From assembly GCA_956465555.1 (NCBI GenBank), contig OY101128.1:1116001-1180000 (forward strand): DNA of 64,000 bases, read 5' to 3'. This stretch comes from Nitzschia sp. pyKryTriq1. Taxonomy: Eukaryota > Bacillariophyta > Bacillariophyceae > Bacillariales > Bacillariaceae. The translations under genes and the position numbers were made by a program. Of this stretch, positions 50,902-60,779 are shown piece by piece; the stretch's first letter is position 1, and the number at the start of each line of letters is the position of its first letter. Below the pieces are notes generated by a model. The model ran no database searches, was not told the DNA's origin, and saw only the letters and a list, made by a program, of their open reading frames with translations.

Positions 50902-53900
50902 ATGGCTTCGAAAAAGAACAAATGGTTGGCCATGACCAATCAACTAAAAACGATGGCCGATCAAGAATGGAATAAGCGTCAAGCTCGGAAAGAAACTTAT
51001 CTGGAAGAAATGCCCACAGCGTCGTCGTTGTCCAAAGAGAAAGCCACGCAACTAAGCGATTATCTATTTCAATTCAAAAAGGATTGGAACGAAAATGCAA
51101 AACAGAAAATTCTGAAAGAAGAGCTTGTCGTGAAGAGCTTCTACGACTTCTTGGTGCCAGATGAGGTCAGTGAAAAGGATTTCTGGCAACGATACTCTTG
51201 GAGGTGCGATAGGACGAGGATCCTGAAAGATTTTGAAGCTTTACCGAAAGACGAATTCGCCAAGTTGGTCGAGGCGGCATCGGAACATACGCAAGCCGTA
51301 AAGAGTCGAGTATGGGCCTTGCCTTCAAAAAAGACCGCGAAGATTCCAGAAATTTTAAAGTCTCCAATAAAACCAGTCAAGCCGACGTATGATCGGAGCA
51401 CCCTATTGAAAAAGAAGGTGATCCCGCCACCCGAAGAGTCTCTAAATATGCCATCATCAGGCGGGGAAGTGGAAATCAACCCCTTGTATACCAGTGTGCT
51501 CAAGAAGAACGCGGCTGAAGCGAAACGTCAACAGCAAGCGATGTTGGCGGCACAAGAGATTGCTGCAGAACGGCCGCAAGACTTCCTGTCAGGTTCTCAT
51601 GAAAAGACACCTTCAACGAGCCCCACTTTAGGCTCCCCCACCCGAAAAAGTGCTAACTTCGGAAAGCCAGACAAAGGAGATGTCTTCGCTCGACCGGAAG
51701 ATTGGTTGGGGTCTCCTTCATCCGCCAGGCGAAGCTGGAAGCCCAAGGCATCATTACCTGCCGTGGCTGCAGCTTTGGATCTTGAGAATGAGAAAAATAC
51801 TGATCAAGTAATGAAAAGGGGAGAACCAGACAAATCCGCTCAAGTATCCTTGTTGGCAACGCAATCATGCAAGCAGGAGGTGTTGCAACCTAAAACGCAG
51901 GCGCCATTAAGGCAAGCTACAACGGTGGACCAAACCCCGACTCAGCAAGGTTCAGAAGTAGAAATCACAAAGCCTACAGCATCGGCAACTTTGTCTGCTG
52001 AGAATAAGAGTGAGGAAGGCAAAGATATTATGATTGAACCCGAAGAGATTCTCCTCGCAACAACGCAGACGATAGTGCCCCCCGAGAAGGCAGAGCGATT
52101 ACAAAAGCCTCGGGAGGAGATAAACCGAGTGGAGGAAGAGAAGCGAGCATCTTCGGCTCATCCAGGGGGTGGCGAATCACTGTATGGCGTGGAAGAGGAT
52201 GGGAAGAATGCCGTCGAACCTCAGGCTGGGATAGGCATTCGCCTACCCGAACTTTCTGTGTCTAGAAGGGACGAACCAAATGAAGTTCTTGTAAAGGCGC
52301 ATCTGGCATCAGAGAAGGAACCAACATTTTGGGTTGAACAACAATCGATCACAAAGTCTGTGGAGGCTGGGGAGGCCGTCGAAGGTAGACATCCCAGACT
52401 AGCTGACCCTATAGGTACGATGGAAACAGGACCATCTACAAAACTATCACCGGCAGCCGTATCACCGACAGCCGAGATGGCGGAGACTAGTGGCGCTGAA
52501 TCGTCAAAATCGTCAACACCAGTTCACGAGGAGAAAAATGAGAGTACAGTTAGAAACGCAAACGAAGATGTGGCGCTTGGCATTAGTAGGGATGTACCAG
52601 ATGATCATCAACACAAATTGATCGTACTTGTCTCCAAGGCCTCCGGAACGCTATCACAACGAACAAATCAAGACCGTGCCGCTACGATGCTAAATGGGAA
52701 AGGCATTCCATTCGATGAAGTGGATGGTTCTGATCCAGAACAAAAAGACTTCCGCAACAAACTGTTTGATCTGAGCAAGATCCGCGGCAACTATCCGCAA
52801 TTTTTTGTCACCGATGGTCGAATAACAACTTTTTTGGGAAACTTCGAAGCTGTTCAAGCCATGAATGAAGCTGGAACACTGTTTTTGTCCTCTGCAAATC
52901 TCGGAGGCGCGGGTAGGCAACCTGTCGCGTCTAATGGCAAGAGTGATGCCTTAGAAGAAGTGCGAAAAGGCGATCATTCCGATCTGGATTTTGAGACCGC
53001 ATCCGTTGCATCAGATATCCAGTCACATGAAGATGCGAACGAGAACAAGTTACCAGAGGCTCACACGACATACGAAACGATGGATCAAAAACCACAGGTT
53101 CAAGAGGTAGGAACTAAAAGTCCTGTGCAAGTGGCGACGGAGATTAGCCCGCGAGATATTTTTGGAGCCCCAATGTCGCCGACTGACCGCATAGCGGAGG
53201 CGCCAACTGTTCCTGACAAAGCTTCAATTCTTTCGAAGCTATCAGAATCTTTTTTGAGCCCAGGAACGTTAAAACAAATTGGGAGTATTCTTGATAAGAA
53301 GGCCAAGCAAAAGGAAGAAGTGAAAGCGAAAATATCTGCCCCTGGTCTTGCCTGTTCATCGCCCGGCAAAGATTCAAATATCAATCCCGGAACTGGGCCA
53401 GAGACAGCCGAGAATGTGTCAGATATCGAGACGCAAAATATGATGAAGTACAATGGTAGCGATGGGAAGATGGATGTACTAAAAAGAATATCCAATGCCA
53501 TCTTCAGCCCGAATACTTACCAAAAGACATTAGAGATGGAAAAAGAGGAAAAAATCCTTCTTTTGAAAGAAAAGTTGAAAGAGATGGACCTCGGTTTGGA
53601 AGGTGATTTGAATGCCCAGCTACAGACCCAGGATTTCCTTGTCAAACAAGCCGTCGAAGAGTCCTCCGTACGACGGGGAAGGACCCTGGACTCTAAGAGT
53701 TCTCAAAGTGGGCAAGTTGGCAAAATGAAGTCCGAAAAACATGCAGATGTGCTGAAACGTGTCTCGGAGGTATTGTTCAGTCCCGACATGTATAATAGAA
53801 CGTTCGACTTTGAGCGAGAGGAAACGAAACTAATTCTGAAAGAAAAGCTCAAGGAAGTGGACATTGATTTAGACCATGCCATTCAGAAGCCAGAACAAAG

Positions 53901-54729
53901 TCGGGAGATGCCAGTAGCTCTTGTAAAAGAGAAATCGGCTATTCCGGCTCTCGATGGCAGTGATCGTGATACCAATGAGGCCACAGCAACAAATGAGGTA
54001 GATTCATTCGTCGATTTGCGTTGCAAGAAAAGCGAAGAGACAGAAGGAGCTTCCGACAGTACAACCGAAGCTCGGGGTTTGATAGATAAAGTTCGAGAGC
54101 ACTTCTCAAGCCCGCTTCCAGTAGAGCATGCTCGCCTTGAAGCCCAAGAACTTGACAAGTATGAGGATTTGGAAGGTATTGCAAGGGACCAAGCGGAAGA
54201 AGCATCCAGGGAAAGCATGGTCAAAACTGGTAGTATTGAAAAGGTTGCCCTGCCATCGACGGAGGAGAACCAAGATTGTGACAACGGCATCGTGAAGCAG
54301 CCCACGGATGAAGTAAAGGCTACCGAACCGCCTACGGGCACAGACGAAACCAACGCTGCTATCGAAGAAACTGACGTTCCCACGACTGAGGCAGAAGCTG
54401 CCAGGGCAAGCCAGGGAAAATATTGTGGACCAATGTTTGAAGAGATACCGAAGCACTTAGAGAATGCCGACAAGCCAGTTGGGTCAAACGAGCAAGGAGA
54501 ACTATCTATAACCCACACCATGCCATCTAGTTACAATCCAATATCTACAACCGAAGCACCAAAAGCGGAAGAGAAGAGTTTAGTACTGTTTTCCACCTAT
54601 TCGGCGAAGGAGCCCAACAGAACCATTCGAAGGACGACTCCTCAAGAACGAGAAGAGAAACGTCAGCGCGTGAAGGCGCTCGTGCAACAACTTGATTCCA
54701 CTTTGCAGGAAAGTGCTGTTCGCCAGTAA
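50902..54729 (+). CDS. 1275-aa protein with BSD-like and SH3BGR/glutaredoxin-like domains and FSP repeats
   Basis: This is a single exon with its ATG at 50902. Residues 53-100 look like a BSD domain (LSDYLFQFKKDWNENAKQKI, then LVPDEVSEKDFWQRYSW, with the typical FW near the end). Residues 570-665 match the thioredoxin-fold SH3BGR/glutaredoxin-like domain (KLIVLVSKASGTLSQRTNQD, then GIPFDEVDGSDPEQKDFRNK, then GNYPQFFVTDGRITTFLGNF). No CxxC is present, so redox activity is unlikely. Four related helices follow: ILSKLSESFLSPGTLKQIGS (about 775), DVLKRISNAIFSPNTYQKTL (858), DVLKRVSEVLFSPDMYNRTF (949) and LIDKVREHFSSP (1059). The linkers are acidic and disordered. It is possibly a membrane-trafficking or scaffold protein. 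The function is unknown. Confidence 0.75.
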   Translation: MASKKNKWLAMTNQLKTMADQEWNKRQARKETYLEEMPTASSLSKEKATQLSDYLFQFKKDWNENAKQKILKEELVVKSFYDFLVPDEVSEKDFWQRYSWRCDRTRILKDFEALPKDEFAKLVEAASEHTQAVKSRVWALPSKKTAKIPEILKSPIKPVKPTYDRSTLLKKKVIPPPEESLNMPSSGGEVEINPLYTSVLKKNAAEAKRQQQAMLAAQEIAAERPQDFLSGSHEKTPSTSPTLGSPTRKSANFGKPDKGDVFARPEDWLGSPSSARRSWKPKASLPAVAAALDLENEKNTDQVMKRGEPDKSAQVSLLATQSCKQEVLQPKTQAPLRQATTVDQTPTQQGSEVEITKPTASATLSAENKSEEGKDIMIEPEEILLATTQTIVPPEKAERLQKPREEINRVEEEKRASSAHPGGGESLYGVEEDGKNAVEPQAGIGIRLPELSVSRRDEPNEVLVKAHLASEKEPTFWVEQQSITKSVEAGEAVEGRHPRLADPIGTMETGPSTKLSPAAVSPTAEMAETSGAESSKSSTPVHEEKNESTVRNANEDVALGISRDVPDDHQHKLIVLVSKASGTLSQRTNQDRAATMLNGKGIPFDEVDGSDPEQKDFRNKLFDLSKIRGNYPQFFVTDGRITTFLGNFEAVQAMNEAGTLFLSSANLGGAGRQPVASNGKSDALEEVRKGDHSDLDFETASVASDIQSHEDANENKLPEAHTTYETMDQKPQVQEVGTKSPVQVATEISPRDIFGAPMSPTDRIAEAPTVPDKASILSKLSESFLSPGTLKQIGSILDKKAKQKEEVKAKISAPGLACSSPGKDSNINPGTGPETAENVSDIETQNMMKYNGSDGKMDVLKRISNAIFSPNTYQKTLEMEKEEKILLLKEKLKEMDLGLEGDLNAQLQTQDFLVKQAVEESSVRRGRTLDSKSSQSGQVGKMKSEKHADVLKRVSEVLFSPDMYNRTFDFEREETKLILKEKLKEVDIDLDHAIQKPEQSREMPVALVKEKSAIPALDGSDRDTNEATATNEVDSFVDLRCKKSEETEGASDSTTEARGLIDKVREHFSSPLPVEHARLEAQELDKYEDLEGIARDQAEEASRESMVKTGSIEKVALPSTEENQDCDNGIVKQPTDEVKATEPPTGTDETNAAIEETDVPTTEAEAARASQGKYCGPMFEEIPKHLENADKPVGSNEQGELSITHTMPSSYNPISTTEAPKAEEKSLVLFSTYSAKEPNRTIRRTTPQEREEKRQRVKALVQQLDSTLQESAVRQ

Positions 54730-55448
54730 GCTCATATTGTTCAACTTCTTTTATGACTGTTTACTTGGCCCTGGGCGGGGGCAAAGCAATCGGTCGTAGG
54801 GTCATAACTGGTCATGATGGGATGACTCTAATAAGTGTATTTTAAAAACATGTACTCGTAATCGGTAGAGGGGGTGCGTTATCTCGAAAGTGATGTGTAC
54901 CTAATCTAGAAATCCGAAGTTGCGATATCGGTCGTCGACTCCTCTATGGTGGGCAAGTTACGCGGTGGAATCCCCGGCGCGCGAGATATACATGTATATG
55001 ATGGGTACCTGAAGGTATGGGCTGCTACCCCCGACCGTAACTTGCAGTTAAGGCTAGGTTCGATAGAGGGGTTAGAATGAATCTGACGAGCTTGGCGACC
55101 TTACTTCCATGGCACGCGCTTTCGGACGATATTCCACGCGATAGCCCGTAGTAAAACTAGATGTATTTATACAGGCACGAATAATTGTCCATATTTAATT
55201 TTTTTTGGCTCGTTGAGATCGGCTGACCGAGATCTCCACGAATAGGCAATAAAAACCATCGCGTGCCAATGTGGTGTCACAAGAAAAACTCCCGCCAAAA
55301 TACTCCACGATAATTGGCGTCTACCGGTATTCCTAGTCTACTCGTGGATTTTAACAACACACTCAACGTTGCATCATCGCATCATATCACTTCGTCTCCT
55401 CGCTCTCCTCTCCTGCCAATAGTACTCTCTCTATTCAAATACAGCAGA
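54730..55448. other. Intergenic, no gene seen
   Basis: About 720 bp, AT-rich around 55150-55210. No supported feature. Confidence 0.5.
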
Positions 55449-55927
55449 ATGGCAGGACAGCGTGGTACTCGAGCGGCAAAGAAGAAGCAAAAGGATGCCT
55501 TTGATGCTGCCTATGCAGCTGCTGCGCCTGAACGGAAAGCTGGCAAATTGTCAGGATACTTTCTCAAGAAGGTAGAACCAAAGAAGAAGAGGAAGCCAAG
55601 CGGCAGGAGAAGTTGCCGGCTCTCCAGCATCTCATTGCAGAGTTTGCAAGTGGCGTGAAGGATGATTTCTCAAAATTGACAAACGACGTCCTCAAAGATT
55701 TACTGAAGTATTTCTTTAAAGAAAAGACGAAAGGTATCTCTTCGATGAAGAAAGATCCTCTTGTAGTAGCTGCTGTGAAGCGGCTTTATGAAGCGGAGGC
55801 GACGGGAGAGACGACCGAAGAGACGACCGAAGAGACGACCGAAGAGACAACCGAAGAGACAACCGAAGAGACAACCGAAGAGACAACCACAGGAGATGGA
55901 CCCAAGGGTATCCCCGAGAGAGGATGA
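55449..55927 (+). pseudogene. Basic/acidic small gene with apparent internal frameshift
   Basis: The ATG at 55449 (AGAATGGCAGG) opens QRGTRAAKKKQKDAFDAAYA and runs to GKLSGYFLKKVEPKKKRK. The frame then stays open only through unlike residues to a stop at about 55656. The next frame picks up at about 55575 with EEEAKRQEKLPALQHLIAEF and continues ASGVKDDFSKLTNDVLKDLL to an EETT repeat tail and a stop at 55927. The switch lies in an AAGAAGAAGAGG microsatellite. No intron of normal size fits, since the only GTAG...AAAG pair there is 12 nt. It is therefore a one-base slippage mutation, an assembly error or programmed shifting. The protein family is unknown. Confidence 0.5.
55807..55889 (+). repeat. 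12-bp minisatellite encoding EETT
   Basis: About seven GAGACGACCGAA/GAGACAACCGAA units. The first units carry ACGACC and the later ones ACAACC, so at least two duplication steps occurred. Confidence 0.9.
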
Positions 55928-56641
55928 TCTTGCTACGCAAATCGAAATCGATCAGGGGCATAGGCCAACGAATTATCCCACTACCAAGTACTATACAATC
56001 GGTCTACAGTGTCCGAGAGAGTTGAGGGTTTGTTGGCGCCCGCGCCATCGTTTTGATTTTCGTTCAAAATGAATCGTATGACTAAAAAAGTTCGTCTAGT
56101 TGATTAATTGGACCAATAAATTGTTCAAATCTACGTCCCGAATTTTTTCGCGTCGCACGCCCACGCGCGTCTGAACGACGGGGAGGTTTGACACTGCTCT
56201 AACTGACCAGACTGCCTTTCGCACGTTGCGCACGCGAACTCCTCCCACGCCCCTGGCGCACCATTCCTCATTGGTGACTTCGAGACTTCCGGATTATTTA
56301 GGGCTAGTACTGTACCACCCTTGACCCTTGTTGACACGCCTTTGCTCCTCGTGGAAGGGCCGCTCCGCGGCTCTTGTCATGCTATGGATATTATTGTAGC
56401 ATACATCACTGACGTTTTTTTCTTTCTGCGTCTCTCGCTATTTGTACCGGTATTATTCTATTAATACTATTTTACAAACTCTACTCCACCGACGCTATTG
56501 TATCAGCTAGCTGCGGTTACGCCAACGTTATCGTGACCTTAAAAACCAACTTCGACCCAAGAAACGTCGAAGAAACTGACAATTGAAGAAGAGGATAAGC
56601 GTACCTGTATCCCCAATCGGCAGCGCACTTGAGCTTTTACA
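55928..56641. other. Intergenic upstream of phytoene desaturase
   Basis: About 710 bp with no supported gene. It presumably includes the phytoene desaturase promoter. A GCCGCTCCGCGGC-type inverted repeat lies at 56358-56371. Confidence 0.5.
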
Positions 56642-58552
56642 ATGAAGTGCAAGTTGACTGTTTCCTCCGCCTTGCTCTCGCTTCTGGGCTTGGCGGCGTC
56701 TTTTGCGCCTCACACGCGCTTGGTGCCCCGCAAGCAGACGGTGACGGTCCAGAACCGCCACTCGTTGGTCATGAAGGACTATCCAAAGCCGAACGTTGAG
56801 AATACAGAAAACTACCGCAATTACGAGGCTCTGTCTAGGTCTTTCTCTACAACCCTCAAGGCATCTCCTTCCGAGAAAAAGAAGGTGGCAATCATTGGCG
56901 GCGGGCTTTCGGGCCTCGCGGCCGCCAAGTACCTGGTCGATGCTGGGCACGAACCCACGGTCTACGAAGCGCGGGACGTTCTCGGCGGGAAAGTCTCGGC
57001 TTGGCAAGATGAGGACGGAGACTGGATTGAAACGGGCCTGCACATTTTCTTTGGGGCTTACCCGAATATCATGAACCTCTTTGCGGAGCTGGATATTCAT
57101 GATCGCCTTCAGTGGAAGGTCCACAAAATGATTTTCGCGATGCAGGAACTCCCGGGCGAGTTCACTACATTCGATTTCATTCCTGGAATCCCCGCTCCTT
57201 TCAACTTTGGACTGGCAATCCTGATGAACCAAAAGATGCTCACGCTTCCAGAAAAGCTGCAAACCGCCCCCCCATTGTTGCCTATGTTGATCGAAGGCCA
57301 ACCCTTCATAGACGCACAAGACGAGCTCTCAGTTACTGATTTCATGCGAAAATACGGAATGCCAGAGCGAATCAACGAAGAAGTCTTCATTGCCATGGCC
57401 AAGGCCCTGGACTTTATTGATCCTGACAAACTCAGTATGACTGTTGTATTGACGGCCATGAACCGATTCCTGAACGAAGACAATGGATTGCAAATGGCCT
57501 TCTTGGATGGAAACCAGCCAGACCGTGTCTGTGAGCCTATGAAGCAACACATCGAAGCCAAGGGCGGTAAGGTATTTCTTAACTCCCCGATTAAAGAAAT
57601 TGTCGCCAACGATGATGGTTCAGTCAGCCACCTTTTAATGCGCTCGGGGGAAAAGGTTGTGGCTGATGAGTACATATCCGCAATGCCAGTCGACATCATG
57701 AAGCGCATGACTCCCAAGAGGTGGCAGAATATGCCATACTTCCGCCAATTCGATGAGCTTGAAGGTATTCCAGTCATTAATTTGCACATGTGGTTCGATC
57801 GAAAGCTGAAAGCTGTAGATCATTTGTGTTTCTCGAGGTCTCCGTTGTTGAGTGTATATGCCGACATGAGCGTCACCTGCAAGGAGTTTTATGACACAGA
57901 GGCAAGTATGTTGGAGCTCGTGTTTGCACCTTGTTCACCTCTTGCTGGAGGAAACGTGAACTGGATCAGTAAGTCAGATGAAGAAATCATCGATGCCACC
58001 ATGGGCGAATTGGCCCGCCTGTTCCCGACAGAAATTGCCGCCGATGAAAGGTGGCCTGCCACGAAGAACCAGGGCCCCCAAGGTCAGGCCCGGCTGCGCA
58101 AGTATGCTGTCGTCAAGGTGCCGCGAAGTGTTTACGCAGCCATACCAGGTGAGTGTATCAAATCCTGGCTTCTCTCCTCATTGTTCGTTTGTGTCCTTTC
58201 TAACCGACTTGTGTTTTCAGGCCGAAACAAATATAGGCCAAGCCAACGTTCTCCCATCCCCAATCTTACCATGGCAGGCGACTGGACATCGCAAAAGTAC
58301 TTGGGTTCCATGGAGGGTGCTGTCTTTGGCGGGAAATTGGCTGCCGAAGTTGTTGCAAAAAAGGCCAAGGGAATGGAACTTCCGGCTGAGAAGGAGATTC
58401 AAATGGACATCATTGCTGCTGCGGAGTCATTTGTGGCGAAAGAGCCGATTGGCGTCAAGGGAGACGGAGCTATTGCTTTTGGTGGGGGGGCTTCTCTTAC
58501 TACGAAGAATGAAAGCCTTCTTCGGGAGGTCGACCCTGTCCAGTTTGCTTAG
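56642..58552 (+). CDS. PDS: 15-cis-phytoene desaturase, plastid (2 exons)
   Basis: Exon 1 is 56642-58148 and exon 2 is 58221-58552, giving 612 aa. The 72-bp intron (GTGAGT...TTTTCAG) is a multiple of three and stop-free, so an unspliced frame is also open; the spliced join AAIPG|RNKYRP fits the family. The N-terminus has a signal peptide with the diatom plastid cleavage motif AAS-FAPH. The FAD-binding Rossmann motif is VAIIGGGLSGLAAAKYLVDA, followed by YEARDVLGGKVSAW and GLHIFFGAYPN. The C-terminal FAD/carotenoid motif is MAGDWTSQKYLGSMEGAVFG. The enzyme introduces two double bands into phytoene to give zeta-carotene, passing electrons to plastoquinone in carotenoid synthesis. The desaturase core is intact. 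Confidence 0.95.
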   Translation: MKCKLTVSSALLSLLGLAASFAPHTRLVPRKQTVTVQNRHSLVMKDYPKPNVENTENYRNYEALSRSFSTTLKASPSEKKKVAIIGGGLSGLAAAKYLVDAGHEPTVYEARDVLGGKVSAWQDEDGDWIETGLHIFFGAYPNIMNLFAELDIHDRLQWKVHKMIFAMQELPGEFTTFDFIPGIPAPFNFGLAILMNQKMLTLPEKLQTAPPLLPMLIEGQPFIDAQDELSVTDFMRKYGMPERINEEVFIAMAKALDFIDPDKLSMTVVLTAMNRFLNEDNGLQMAFLDGNQPDRVCEPMKQHIEAKGGKVFLNSPIKEIVANDDGSVSHLLMRSGEKVVADEYISAMPVDIMKRMTPKRWQNMPYFRQFDELEGIPVINLHMWFDRKLKAVDHLCFSRSPLLSVYADMSVTCKEFYDTEASMLELVFAPCSPLAGGNVNWISKSDEEIIDATMGELARLFPTEIAADERWPATKNQGPQGQARLRKYAVVKVPRSVYAAIPGECIKSWLLSSLFVCVLSNRLVFSGRNKYRPSQRSPIPNLTMAGDWTSQKYLGSMEGAVFGGKLAAEVVAKKAKGMELPAEKEIQMDIIAAAESFVAKEPIGVKGDGAIAFGGGASLTTKNESLLREVDPVQFA

Positions 58553-58912
58553 CTCTTTGAAGTGGAATAGGATGATTCTGAAGTACAGGCCGGAGTAGCA
58601 CACTGAATTGAATGAACGTTTGTCCTCTATCGTAGAGTAGCTCGCTATTAGTTCCGTCTACATCTACCAGGTCTCCGAAGAGTGACAACAGAAGAATAGG
58701 TTCAATGGATTGATGGGGTCCCAACTGTCTTCAATGGGCACGAAGTAAGTGTTGTTGTTAGCTTGTCCATGGTCGGTTGTGATCGATGACCACATCGCAA
58801 GATGTGGTCGATTGGCTGGAATCAGAACGCATTTTTCTTGTGGTTCGCCTCTTGATAGCGCACTCTATGCAAGCTCCTGCAACGATTTTTTGGCAAATAA
58901 CAGGTTATGAGC
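58553..58912. other. Intergenic between PDS and the retroelement fragment
   Basis: No gene is seen. It may include decayed retroelement sequence downstream of the reverse-transcriptase fragment, but I could not confirm this. Confidence 0.4.
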
Positions 58913-59353
58913 CTAGTATCGGGCGTGAAATAGGTAGTGGTGTTTGTAACTCAGTGTTATGATCCAGTTAGCGCTACCAATAAGTGAACGGTACTTGGAT
59001 AAATCATCCGGGGAAAGGAGTGGGGTGTCGTCTAACTTGGGGTGGTATTCCGGGCTCATGGGAACTACACGTGGTTTGAATTCCTGGGAGCACATGGTTT
59101 CCATTTGGGGAACGCAGTTCTTTATGTACGTTTTGGCTGAGAATGCCGTGTGCAGGTCCTGTTTATGCCATGCTTCATCCAGGTTTTCAACATCACCTCC
59201 TAAGTAGTACTGTGGTTTGCCAACACCTTTCATTTCGTAGGCTTTCATATGCTCATTCATAATTGCCACAGGATCGCGAGAGAAGGCAATTACGTCATCA
59301 ACGTATCGTGCTATATATTTGTAATGTCCATCTTCGCATCTTTTGATCCATAA
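58913..59353 (-). pseudogene. Ty1/copia-type reverse transcriptase fragment
   Basis: The minus frame reads LWIKRCEDGHYKYIARYVDD, then VIAFSRDPVAIMNEHMKAYE, then VGKPQYYLGGDVE, then KYRSLIGSANWIITL. This is the C-terminal half of a copia-type RT with the catalytic YVDD and the LIGxxNW landmark before RNase H. Both ends are lost. The 5' side is cut exactly where the TGCA terminus of the TRIM-like element begins (59354), and the 3' side runs into a stop at 58913. It is a dead remnant and provides a candidate family for the enzyme that moved the neighbouring elements. Confidence 0.8.
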
Positions 59354-59554
59354 TGCACTATGCATGCAGTCAGGAGTCACGTCTGGCCTTCAGCCGGGAT
59401 GTGCTCTGAAAAAGGGGGTTGAGGTCCGGTCTCGAACCCTCGGCCTCACACTCTGTGCGTTAGCCTTTAGCCATTGTGGCATATTGGAGCACTCTTATTC
59501 AGAGGAGTGGGGAATGTCTTAAAGACTGTCTTGTGCCGTGTCCTGTGTATTGCA
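59354..59554 (-). repeat. Terminal direct repeat, element 1 (3' copy)
   Basis: 201 bp, TGCA...TGCA. On the minus strand it holds an A-box-like sequence (59473-59457), a B-box GGTTCGAGACC (59438-59428) and a T5 run about 15 nt further on. Confidence 0.85.
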
Positions 59555-59566
59555 CTCTCCCCCAAG
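59543..59566 (-). promoter_or_regulatory. Polypurine tract before 3' repeat, element 1
   Basis: On the minus strand CTTGGGGGAGAG directly abuts the TGCA end of the repeat, as expected for the primer of plus-strand DNA synthesis in LTR retroelements. Confidence 0.6.
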
Positions 59567-60142
59567 ACATTTCTCACTTAGATGCCTTGTATCAGTTGTT
59601 AATTGTTTTTATTGCTAGGCGGGCGTGGTCTTTTGCAGGCGTGCGTGGTCAGAGGGCCGACGCTTCACGTCATAGTAACCATTACACACTGCAGTACGAG
59701 CCGCGCGCGCTCTGGAATTGTCGGGCTTCGCCTCGAAGTGTATTTTTTTTTCCGGCCATTCTTGGCGCTTCGGGTCGTGTTAAAGTTGTGTTTTTATTAC
59801 TTATGGTGCGGTCGTACGGTCCTTTATGTTGTTGATATGCCCGTAGTTGGTGTGGGCGGGTGGGCGCTGCTCGCTCTTCCACTTATTGTTTGTTCTTGTG
59901 TGTATGTGCCCTTCACTGGTGGCAGTTGGTAGTGGTGGGGAAACTGCGCTCCTCCGAGTTATTATGTGCTGGTTTTTGCGCCTCAATCTCTGGGCGGGCG
60001 GGAAGGGTGGGATTTTTCTTCTTTTCTCCCCCGAGTTTGTAGTGCCCTTCTGCTACACTGTGGGCGTGTGTTGCAATTGTGCCGTGCGGGTGATCAGGCC
60101 GTCGGTATATTGCGATGATTTTTTGTTTATGGTTGTTATTTA

Positions 60143-60298
60143 TAGTAGGTTGGTTGGTCGAGAAGCACTGCTACCTCTTGAGGCTTCCGTACGGAACTCC
60201 TCCCAATGGTTTGCTTGTTATAGTAGGTTAGTTGGTCGAGAAGCACTGCTACCTCTTGAGGCTTCCATACGGAACTCCTCCCAATGTTTCGCTAGCGT
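60143..60298 (-). repeat. Imperfect tandem duplication inside element 1 (period 78 bp)
   Basis: Two units start TAGTAGGTT at 60143 and 60221 and share TTGGTCGAGAAGCACTGC, CTACCTCTTGAGGCTTCC and GGAACTCCTCCCAATG. Element 2 has the same duplication with a 73-bp period, missing a short GTTTG-type segment. Confidence 0.85.
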
Positions 60299-60578
60299 GT
60301 TATTTTATGATTATTGTTTTTAGTTGTTGTTATTTTTACGGCGCTACGGCACACTTCAATGGGGGCTTTATCTTTTGGACCCGAATTGGGTTGTTTAACG
60401 GTAGATTGTTGAGTGGCTCTACGGCGCACAGATAGGGCTTATCTAAGCTCTTGTTGTTCTTTTGTCTTCTTGTTATTATTGCCCTTGTCAGGGGCTTTTT
60501 GCTGTTCGGATTAGTCAATTGCGCGAACCTTCGCGTTGGGTTTGTTCGTACGTTGATTTTTGTGCTATGAATTCATAA

Positions 60579-60779
60579 TGCACTATGCATGCAGTCAGGA
60601 GTCACGTCTGGCCTTCAGCCGGGATGTGCTCTGAAAAAGGGGGTTGAGGTCCGGTCTCGAACCCTCGGCCTCACACTCTGTGCGTTAGCCTTTAGCCATT
60701 GTGGCATATTGGAGCACTCTTATTCAGAGGAGTGGGGAATGTCTTAAAGACTGTCTTGTGCCGTGTCCTGTGTATTGCA
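60579..60779 (-). repeat. Terminal direct repeat, element 1 (5' copy)
   Basis: 201 bp, apparently identical to 59354-59554. The tRNA-like boxes on the minus strand are A at 60698-60682, B at 60663-60653 and T5 at 60638-60634. Confidence 0.85.

Larger units (their letters stand above)
59354..60779 (-). mobile_element. TRIM-like LTR element 1 (minus orientation)
   Basis: The element is 1426 bp: 201-bp direct repeats at 59354-59554 and 60579-60779 flank a 1024-bp internal region with no long ORF. The repeats begin and end TGCA. On the minus strand the sequence just before the left repeat is CTTGGGGGAGAG, a good polypurine tract, so 60579-60779 is the 5' repeat and 59354-59554 the 3' repeat. The two repeats look identical, suggesting recent insertion. 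I find no clean target duplication (CCATAA on the left, ATACAC on the right), so an end may be rearranged. There are no gag, protease or RT genes: it is non-autonomous. Confidence 0.78.

Noticed and set aside
59560-60570. Frames of up to about 160 codons in the internal region of the TRIM-like elements
   Set aside because: The frames differ between the two element copies, which carry frame-changing indels, and encode no gag, protease, integrase or RT motif.
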